Shown: positions 4,351-8,546 of the stretch, in pieces
Position numbering within the stretch: the first letter of the stretch is position 1
Layout of the letters: each line of letters opens with the position of its first letter
NCBI GenBank assembly: GCA_029237755.1
Contig: JAQZBT010000077.1
Location: 1-8,546, forward strand
Length of the DNA stretch: 8,546 nt
Direction: 5' to 3'
Source of the DNA: Candidatus Saccharimonadota bacterium
Lineage (GTDB): Bacteria > Patescibacteriota > Saccharimonadia > UBA4664
Notes under the pieces: generated by a model
The model's input: the letters and a program-made list of their open reading frames with translations, nothing else
Told to the model about the DNA's origin: nothing
The model's database searches: none
Made by a program: the position numbers and the translations under genes

Positions 4351-5300
4351 TAGAGCGCGACATGCGCGGTCTACGTGATTTCATATTGAAGCTCGACGTC
4401 TCCAAGTCTGAAGTCGACAAGCTGCGCTATGAAGTCATCGACAATAAGCTCAACGTCTTTGTGACCCCGTTCAAGGGTAACTTCGCTCCCAGCGATGTGA
4501 CCTTCGACTACGGCCAGGCACAGATGGAGTACGACCTGGCGATCGTGCTGGGTGTGCCCACCCGCGCCCGCATCGACCGCGTCTACGAGCAGAACATGAG
4601 CCTGTTTGAGCGTATTCCGGTCATTAACCTCGACTTCCACCGCTCCAACGAGAACTACGGCGCCGTAAACCTGATAGAGCCCAACGCTTCGAGCCTCTGT
4701 GAGATGCTGGTGGCCTTGGCCGAGAGCCTGCAGGGCGGAATCATCGACGACCAGATCGCGACAGCTCTCTTGATGGGTATCGTCGGCTCGACCGACCGTT
4801 TCACTGCCGCGCACACGACGTCCAAGAGCCTGACCGTTGCCGCTCAAATGATGGCAGCTGGCGCCCGACAGCAGGCCGTCGTGAAGGCGCTCTACAAGGA
4901 TGGCAAGGGTGGCGGCCAGAATGACCGCAACCAGAACAAGCAGAATGAACCGCGTCACGAGCGCAACTCCGAGCCTCGTCATGAACGTCAGCAGGAGCCG
5001 CGCCCCGAGCGTCAGCAGGAACAGCGTCAGCCGGCCCCTCAGCCGGAGCCCGCTCCAGTAGTGGAGCCCCAGTCCGCGCCTCTGCCGCAGCTGGCAGAAA
5101 CCCGTGCCGAAAACCGCAATGATCTGCCTCTGCCGATTATCGACCCCGGCCACATCGAAATGATGGCCGAACCTGAGCCCGAGGCTCAGCCGCATACGAC
5201 TGCGCTGCCTTCAATGCAGCCCATGGCAGACTTTGCCGCGGCCAGCGAAATCCTGGCGCAGCGCCAGGGCGACGACCAGCCTGAATCCGAGCGGTCCTAA
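4332..5300 (+). CDS. Degenerate DHH-family phosphoesterase-like protein with Gln/Pro/Glu/Arg tail (main part)
   Basis: Read from ATG 4332 this is 322 residues, but the true protein probably began at 4201 (see the fragment). The DHH domain is recognisable: VINLDFHRSNENYGAVNLIE at 98-117 corresponds to the I-D-H-H-x-S-N-x-x-F/Y-G-x-x-N motif, with DHH changed to DFH (101-103). NASSLCEML (118-126) matches the A-S-S-x-x-E segment, and MGIVGSTDRFTAAHTT (148-163) matches G-I-x-x-D-T-G-x-F with DTG changed to STD. Two metal-binding sites of NrnA-type enzymes are therefore altered, and the DHHA1 domain is absent. Residues 190-322 form a low-complexity tail with an 8-residue repeat (206-233). Active NrnA degrades short RNAs; activity here is doubtful, and an RNA-binding or scaffold role is only a guess. 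Its stop is 7 nt before truB. ATG 4332 lacks an SD. Confidence 0.75.
   Translation: MLETNLVERDMRGLRDFILKLDVSKSEVDKLRYEVIDNKLNVFVTPFKGNFAPSDVTFDYGQAQMEYDLAIVLGVPTRARIDRVYEQNMSLFERIPVINLDFHRSNENYGAVNLIEPNASSLCEMLVALAESLQGGIIDDQIATALLMGIVGSTDRFTAAHTTSKSLTVAAQMMAAGARQQAVVKALYKDGKGGGQNDRNQNKQNEPRHERNSEPRHERQQEPRPERQQEQRQPAPQPEPAPVVEPQSAPLPQLAETRAENRNDLPLPIIDPGHIEMMAEPEPEAQPHTTALPSMQPMADFAAASEILAQRQGDDQPESERS
4947..5030 (+). repeat. 24-bp coding repeat (EPRHERNS / EPRHERQQ / EPRPERQQ / EQRQ)
   Basis: Three and a half tandem copies of an 8-residue unit occur in the tail of the DHH-like protein. Codon variation between copies at the DNA level shows that the repeat is not a fresh duplication. It sits inside a longer disordered, Gln/Pro/Glu/Arg-rich region. 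Confidence 0.75.
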
Positions 5301-5307
5301 GCCGCGC

Positions 5308-5973
5308 GTGAACGGCCTACTTCTCGTAAATAAACCAATCGGAATCACCTCTTTTGACGTCATCCGGCGACTGAGGCGTAGCACCGGTGTGCGCAAGATT
5401 GGCCACGCCGGCACGCTCGACCCGCTCGCCAGCGGCTTGATGTTGATGCTCTTTGGTACGGCGACGAAGTCGGCCGAGAAGCTTACTAAGCTGGACAAGC
5501 GCTACGTCGCCCAGATCGAGTTGGGCGCTACCAGCACGACCGGAGATAACGAAGGCGAGAAGACAGCCGTCTCTAAGCAAGTGCCGACGTCTGAAGAAGT
5601 GGAGGCCGCCATTGCCCAACTGACAGGAGAGGTGACCCAGGTGCCGTCCGTGTATTCGGCCATAAAGATCAACGGTCAGGAAGCGTACAAGCGCGCCCGG
5701 GCCGGAGAAAAAGTTGAGATGCCGGCGCGCCAAGTGACCGTGCACGAGTTGGTAATGATCAACTATGAGTACCCGCGGCTCGACGTGGAGGCGCATGTTT
5801 CAAGTGGTACCTATATCCGGACGCTGGCCGAGGATATCGGCAAGCTGTTGGGTACGGGCGCCTACTTGAGTGGATTGGTGCGGACCGAGTGTGGTGGTTA
5901 CGGTCTGCAAGACGCAGTGGTCCTGGACGAGGCAGACGCCGCTCAGGTCGAGCAGCACCTGCGCAGTTTGTGA
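5308..5973 (+). CDS. truB: tRNA pseudouridine(55) synthase, short form without PUA domain
   Basis: A 221-residue protein. GHAGTLDPLASG at 33-44 contains the catalytic Asp (D38). Also present are KRYVAQIELGATSTTGD (64-80, with the conserved Tyr Y66), VPSVYSAIKINGQEAYKRAR (112-131) and SSGTYIRTLAEDIG (165-178). TruB makes pseudouridine at position 55 in the T-loop of tRNAs. Typical TruB is about 300 residues with a C-terminal PUA or TruB-C domain; here the protein ends soon after the catalytic core. I chose GTG 5308 because the sequence MNGLLLVNKPIGITSF is the canonical beginning; an in-frame ATG at 5233 lies inside the upstream gene. It starts 7 nt after the DHH-like stop and has no clear SD, so translation is probably coupled. 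Confidence 0.95.
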   Translation: MNGLLLVNKPIGITSFDVIRRLRRSTGVRKIGHAGTLDPLASGLMLMLFGTATKSAEKLTKLDKRYVAQIELGATSTTGDNEGEKTAVSKQVPTSEEVEAAIAQLTGEVTQVPSVYSAIKINGQEAYKRARAGEKVEMPARQVTVHELVMINYEYPRLDVEAHVSSGTYIRTLAEDIGKLLGTGAYLSGLVRTECGGYGLQDAVVLDEADAAQVEQHLRSL

Positions 5974-5994
5974 TAAGCGTTAGAAGGATGGGCT

Positions 5995-6026
5995 TTAGCA
6001 TTGACCAGATAGGCGAAAAATGCTAA
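5995..6026. repeat. 8-bp inverted repeat across the rpsO promoter
   Basis: TTAGCATT (5995-6002) and AATGCTAA (6019-6026) are perfect inverted arms 16 nt apart. The left arm overlaps the first bases of the -35 (6001-6006) and the right arm overlaps the TGn and -10 (6021-6029). A protein binding both arms would block the promoter. In readthrough mRNA from truB the arms could form a hairpin. Confidence 0.5.
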
Positions 6027-6029
6027 TAT
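6001..6029 (+). promoter_or_regulatory. Near-leaderless promoter of rpsO
   Basis: TTGACC (6001-6006, 5/6), a 17-bp spacer and TAATAT (6024-6029, 4/6) with a TGC extension at 6021-6023. The predicted start near 6036 leaves only about 4 nt before the ATG at 6040, and no SD is present. Confidence 0.55.
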
Positions 6030-6039
6030 CTATTCCGTT

Positions 6040-6306
6040 ATGTTAAAGCCTGATACCAAATCCAAGGTTATTACGGGTCTTGCGACCCACAAGAAGGACA
6101 CAGGATCTCCTGAGGTTCAGATTGGCATTTTTACAGAGCAGATCAAGCAGCTGACCAAGCACCTGCAGGAGCACAAGAAAGACGAGCACTCTCGCCGTGG
6201 CCTCCTGAAGATGGTAGGTAAGCGCCGTTCACTGCTGGACTACTTGAGCAAGAAGGACCCGTCCCGTTACCAGGACGTCCTGAAGAAGCTCGAACTGCGC
6301 CGCTAA
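6040..6306 (+). CDS. rpsO: 30S ribosomal protein S15
   Basis: An 88-residue protein with the full S15 length. DTGSPEVQI lies at residues 20-28, HKKDEHSRRGLLKMVGKRRS at 45-64, and LLDYLSKKDPSRYQDVLKKL at 65-84. S15 binds the central domain of 16S rRNA and is a primary 30S assembly protein; in E. coli it represses its own mRNA by binding a leader pseudoknot. Here the predicted leader from the proximal promoter is only a few nucleotides, so that form of autocontrol is unlikely from this promoter. Readthrough from truB would carry a longer leader. The gene follows truB, as in many bacteria, but is separated from pnp by another gene. Confidence 0.97.
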   Translation: MLKPDTKSKVITGLATHKKDTGSPEVQIGIFTEQIKQLTKHLQEHKKDEHSRRGLLKMVGKRRSLLDYLSKKDPSRYQDVLKKLELRR

Positions 6307-6314
6307 GCCCGCTC

Positions 6315-6320
6315 TATAAT
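6315..6320 (+). promoter_or_regulatory. -10 element TATAAT upstream of the 238-aa gene
   Basis: A consensus TATAAT lies just after the rpsO stop. The -35 region inside the end of rpsO (about 6292-6297) is poor. A start near 6327 would give a leader of about 68 nt containing the hairpin at 6330-6359 and an AAGGAG site. Confidence 0.45.
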
Positions 6321-6329
6321 CGAATGCTG

Positions 6330-6363
6330 CTCGGTGGTTAAGACTACTTGACCGCCGAGTAGT
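6330..6363 (+). promoter_or_regulatory. Leader hairpin with an alternative pairing, upstream of the 238-aa gene
   Basis: CTCGGTGG (6330-6337) pairs with CCGCCGAG (6352-6359), eight pairs including one U-G, with a 14-nt loop. Within the loop, ACTAC (6343-6347) can instead pair with GTAGT (6359-6363). It could be a weak terminator for rpsO or a leader element; there is no clean U tract (GTTCTATTCT follows). Confidence 0.4.
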
Positions 6364-6394
6364 GTTCTATTCTACAACTGAAGGAGTTGGTCGT

Positions 6395-7111
6395 ATGAGC
6401 GGTGCACCTGAGCCCGCTACGGCAGCGACACTGGCTCACCGCGGCGACGTCGTGGTTGATCCAGACGGCGAGATCACCTTGATCGAAGAGGGGCGGTTGG
6501 TTCCGACCGATTACCTCATTGTTCCGCGCATGACCGTGGAGCGGTTCATGCTGGCGTGGAAAGACGTCCTGCCACCGGATGACGTGAGTACCACGTACCG
6601 CGGTGCGTTCCTGCGGCCGACCGCCAAGGCGAAGGGGACGTTCGCCAGGATCGTCGAGGCCATCGGCGCCCACCAGTACCGCCACGGTTTGCACTTCATG
6701 GCCTTTGGCGAGGCCCTTGGCATCACCGAGGTGCGCCCGGGCGACATCGTGGTCGGCAACGACTGGGTACCCGTGGTCGCCGATGAGGCGCGCGTCGTCG
6801 AGCTGTTCGAAGTTCGCTGCGTTATCCCGTTTGAGCAGGCCGAACGGTTCTGGGGCCTGCTGCGCCAAAATGCCGCCGCCCACCGCCGCACGCTCGAAAT
6901 AGTGGGCAAAGAGAGGGCCGGTGAGCTCACCGAGCAATGGGACAGCTTCGTCGCGCAGAACATCTTCGGAGCTATCGCGGCTCCGCCCATTCTCGCCCTG
7001 CGTTCGGAGTTCAGGGTCATGGTTCGCGGAACCGAATTCGCGAAGGACAGCGCATGGCTGGGCGGAGCGATGTTCCACCGCGACATCGATGACGTCACGG
7101 CCTTCGAATGA
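6395..7111 (+). CDS. 238-aa protein of unknown function between rpsO and pnp
   Basis: Started at ATG 6395 because AAGGAG lies at 6381-6386, 8 nt upstream; this is the clearest SD in the window. The protein has no signal peptide, membrane segment or low-complexity tail and looks like a soluble mixed alpha/beta protein. Visible segments are an N-terminal VVVDPDGEITLIEEGRLVPT (19-38), HGLHFMAFGEALGITEVRPG (97-116), a Glu/Arg-rich helix FEQAERFWGLLRQNAAAHRR (146-165), and SEFRVMVRGTEFAKDSAWLG (204-223). None of these is a motif I can assign to an enzyme family. Base composition and GTC/GCC codon preference resemble the neighbours, so recent transfer is not suggested. It has its own -10 and leader hairpin and is followed by strong hairpins before pnp, so it is probably expressed separately from both neighbours. 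Confidence 0.82.
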   Translation: MSGAPEPATAATLAHRGDVVVDPDGEITLIEEGRLVPTDYLIVPRMTVERFMLAWKDVLPPDDVSTTYRGAFLRPTAKAKGTFARIVEAIGAHQYRHGLHFMAFGEALGITEVRPGDIVVGNDWVPVVADEARVVELFEVRCVIPFEQAERFWGLLRQNAAAHRRTLEIVGKERAGELTEQWDSFVAQNIFGAIAAPPILALRSEFRVMVRGTEFAKDSAWLGGAMFHRDIDDVTAFE

Positions 7112-7118
7112 GCACTGG

Positions 7119-7160
7119 GCCGGACCGGAGCGGGAATCGCTTCGGTCCGGTACCCGGACC
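7119..7160 (+). terminator. Strong hairpin with overlapping alternative hairpin after the 238-aa gene
   Basis: CCGGACCG-g-AGCG (7120-7132) pairs with CGCT-t-CGGTCCGG (7138-7150) around a GGAAT loop, 13 pairs including one G-U. CCGGACC recurs at 7154-7160 and can pair with the same GGTCCGG (7144-7150), giving a second hairpin with a TAC loop followed by TTTGGG. The first lacks a U tract and the second has only three U. It starts 8 nt after the stop codon, where a terminator or mRNA 3'-end stabiliser is expected. Confidence 0.5.
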
Positions 7161-7166
7161 TTTGGG

Positions 7167-7181
7167 ATAGGGCTACCCTAT
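7167..7181 (+). repeat. Short hairpin ATAGGG-CTA-CCCTAT abutting the pnp promoter
   Basis: Six perfect pairs with a 3-nt loop end on the T of the extended -10 that follows. The arms cover the spacer and the upstream edge of the -10, so it may be an operator-like palindrome or part of the terminator region. Confidence 0.35.
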
Positions 7182-7189
7182 GCTACAAT
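7181..7189 (+). promoter_or_regulatory. Extended -10 TGCTACAAT, distal pnp promoter
   Basis: TGn plus TACAAT (5/6). The predicted start near 7196 gives a structured leader of about 130 nt before the pnp ATG. A second, closer candidate is CTGGCA (7291-7296) with TATAAA (7313-7318), which would start near 7325, but a Shine-Dalgarno overlaps that -10. Confidence 0.45.
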
Positions 7190-7195
7190 TGTCCC

Positions 7196-7326
7196 CGACA
7201 CAGCCCAGGTAAGACTACCTAGGTGGCGAGCTCAAAGTGAAATATGTATGTGTTAGAGCTTCGGGATTAAATTCGTTTAATCTCATTACCCTGGCACTTA
7301 CTCGCCACACTCTATAAAAGGATTCT
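7196..7326 (+). promoter_or_regulatory. Structured 5' leader of pnp
   Basis: Hairpin AGGTA-AGAC-TACCT lies at 7207-7220. A closing stem GTGGCGAG (7223-7230) with CTCGCCAC (7301-7308) has eight perfect pairs. Inside it, GATTAAA-TTCG-TTTAATC (7265-7282) has a UUCG tetraloop and can be extended by a G-U and a G-C pair. The closing stem ends 9 nt before AAGGA (7318-7322). By knowledge of E. coli, pnp mRNA leaders are cleaved and autoregulated; this arrangement suggests leader control here too, by inference only. Confidence 0.5.
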
Positions 7327-8546
7327 ATGAATCAAGACATCATTCACCCCTTCGGGGGGAAGACTCAGGTATTTAAGACTGAGTTTTGCGGCAACGAGCT
7401 GACTATCGAGACCGGCAAGATGGCCTTTCTGGCCGACGGTGCGGTAACCGTGCGCTATGGCGACACGGTCGTACTCGGTACGGCGGTCGTTAGTAACCAA
7501 CCTCGTGACGGCATCGACTTCTTCCCACTGTTGATCGACTACGAGGAGAGGTTCTATGCTGCCGGTAAGATTTCGGGCAGCCGCTTCATCAAGCGCGAAG
7601 GCCGCGCCAGTGAGCACGCCACGCTCAGCGCTCGCCTCATCGACCGCCCGATCCGCCCGCTGTTTCCTAAGGGCTACCGCCACGACGTGCAGGCCGTGAC
7701 GACCGTCGTCAGCGCCGACCTGGCCTACTCCGCCAATATCATCGCCATGACCGCCGCCTCGGCCGCCCTGATGCTGTCGGGCGCCCCGTTTGAGGGACCT
7801 GTCGCGGGTGTGAAGATCGGTCTGGTCGACGGCAAGCTCGTTCCTTTCCCGACGGAGGAGCAGATGGCTGAGTCGAAGCTCGAACTGACCGTCGCCGGTA
7901 CCAAGGACGCCATCATGATGGTCGAAGCCGGTGCCAACGAAGTTGACGAAGACACCATGGTCGAAGCGATTGAGCTCGCCCACAAGTCGATCCAGCCGCT
8001 GATCAAGCTGCAGCAGGAGGTCGTGAAGGCACTCGGTGCCAAAGAGAAGCCCTACGAACTCTTCAAGGCTGACGAAGGACTCTTCGACGCCATCCAAGGA
8101 TTTTTGAGCGACAAACTCGGCCCGGCGATCCGCCACCAGGACAAGTACGTGCGTCACGACGCACTGCGCAACCTGGAAAAAGAGACCATTGCCCAGTTTG
8201 AGGAGCACTACGAGCTGGCCGACATCGAAGTCGCCTTCGGTAAGGTGATCGACTACGAACTGCGCCGCGCCATCCTGGAAGAGGGCGAGCGCCCCGACGG
8301 CCGTAAGACCGATGAGGTCCGCCCGATCAGCTCACAGGTTGGCATCCTGCCGCGAACACACGGCAGCGCCCTGTTTACCCGCGGTACCACGCAGGTCCTC
8401 AACATCACGACGCTGGCATCTACGACCTACGCCCAGCTCATCGACACGATGGAAGAGGACACGACCAAGCGCTATATGCACCACTACAACGCTCCCGGTT
8501 ACTCGAGCGGTGAAGTGAAGCCGATGCGCAGCCCCGGCCGTCGCGA
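7327..8546 (+). CDS. pnp: Polyribonucleotide nucleotidyltransferase, partial (C-terminus beyond right edge)
   Basis: 406 complete codons are present and open at the window edge; full PNPase is about 700 residues. The first RNase PH domain covers about residues 10-150 with VRYGDTVVLGTAVV, RFYAAGKISGSRFIKREGR (75-93) and RLIDRPIRPLFPKGYRHD (103-120). A helical linker domain follows (about 230-315), and the second, catalytic RNase PH domain begins at ERPDGRKTDEVRPIS (321-335) with THGSALFTRGTTQVL (344-358) and MHHYNAPGYSSGE. The S1/KH RNA-binding domains and the catalytic aspartates lie beyond the edge. PNPase degrades RNA phosphorolytically from the 3' end and can add tails. ATG 7327 is chosen because the family N-terminus follows directly and AAGGA lies 4 nt upstream. 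Confidence 0.96.
   Translation, partial: MNQDIIHPFGGKTQVFKTEFCGNELTIETGKMAFLADGAVTVRYGDTVVLGTAVVSNQPRDGIDFFPLLIDYEERFYAAGKISGSRFIKREGRASEHATLSARLIDRPIRPLFPKGYRHDVQAVTTVVSADLAYSANIIAMTAASAALMLSGAPFEGPVAGVKIGLVDGKLVPFPTEEQMAESKLELTVAGTKDAIMMVEAGANEVDEDTMVEAIELAHKSIQPLIKLQQEVVKALGAKEKPYELFKADEGLFDAIQGFLSDKLGPAIRHQDKYVRHDALRNLEKETIAQFEEHYELADIEVAFGKVIDYELRRAILEEGERPDGRKTDEVRPISSQVGILPRTHGSALFTRGTTQVLNITTLASTTYAQLIDTMEEDTTKRYMHHYNAPGYSSGEVKPMRSPGRR

Noticed and set aside
4371..5195. Minus-strand 274-codon frame opposite the DHH-like gene
   Set aside because: The + strand product has recognisable DHH motifs; the antisense product is compositionally biased and has no motif.
6330..6363. H-type pseudoknot in the leader of the 238-aa gene
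   Set aside because: The second stem would have to join the 8-bp first stem with no loop nucleotide across its groove, which is sterically unlikely; it is treated as an alternative hairpin instead.
6344..7098. Minus-strand frames of 244 and 195 codons opposite the 238-aa gene
   Set aside because: The + strand frame has the clear AAGGAG site and balanced protein composition. The antisense frames have biased composition and run through the leader hairpin. Since the 238-aa gene has no recognised family, this is less certain than the other antisense rejections.
7312..8208. Minus-strand 298-codon frame opposite pnp
   Set aside because: pnp is certain on the + strand; the antisense frame is a shadow of its codon pattern.

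Overview
The window looks like chromosomal DNA from a small-genome bacterium, most likely a candidate phyla radiation lineage near Candidatus Saccharibacteria (TM7). This is an inference from gene content: a short TruB without a PUA domain, a degenerate DHH-family protein next to truB, a TrmB-type regulator, and an S20 protein with a long Lys/Ala tail. UGA is used as a stop (holA, truB and the 238-codon gene), so the code is standard and not that of Gracilibacteria or Absconditabacteria. No transposase, CRISPR array, integrase, tRNA or rRNA gene was seen.

Layout. 2-253 (-): 5' part of a small membrane protein that runs off the left edge. 341-1285 (+): holA, DNA polymerase III delta subunit, divergent from the membrane protein. 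1297-1509 (-) and 1519-2268 (-): a 70-aa helical protein of unknown function and a TrmB-family regulator, convergent with holA. 2281-2978: about 700 bases without a convincing protein gene but full of inverted repeats. G-U pairs in the stems suggest a structured RNA on the + strand, antisense to both flanking genes. 2979-3554 (-): an RsmC/YbxB-like methyltransferase. 3613-4062 (-): rpsT (S20), with a clear sigma70-type promoter and an intrinsic terminator. 4201-5300 (+): a degenerate DHH-family gene broken by an apparent out-of-frame deletion near 4300. 5308-5973 (+): truB. 6040-6306 (+): rpsO (S15). 6395-7111 (+): an unrecognised 238-aa protein inserted between rpsO and pnp. 7327-8546 (+): pnp, cut by the right edge.

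How it fits together. The right half is the familiar DHH - truB - rpsO - pnp neighbourhood for RNA turnover, tRNA modification and the small ribosomal subunit. Here it is split into several transcription units by internal promoters and hairpin-rich gaps. The left half holds replication (holA), a regulator, a likely RNA methyltransferase and S20.

A recurring sequence theme is a -10 element placed so that transcription would start within 0-4 nt of the start codon, without a Shine-Dalgarno sequence (holA, trmB, methyltransferase, DHH-like gene, rpsO). This suggests frequent leaderless mRNAs. rpsT, the 238-aa gene, the membrane protein and perhaps pnp have ordinary Shine-Dalgarno leaders. The best candidates for something undescribed are the structured RNA at about 2340-2965, the broken DHH-like gene, and the paired hairpin systems around the 238-aa gene and pnp.
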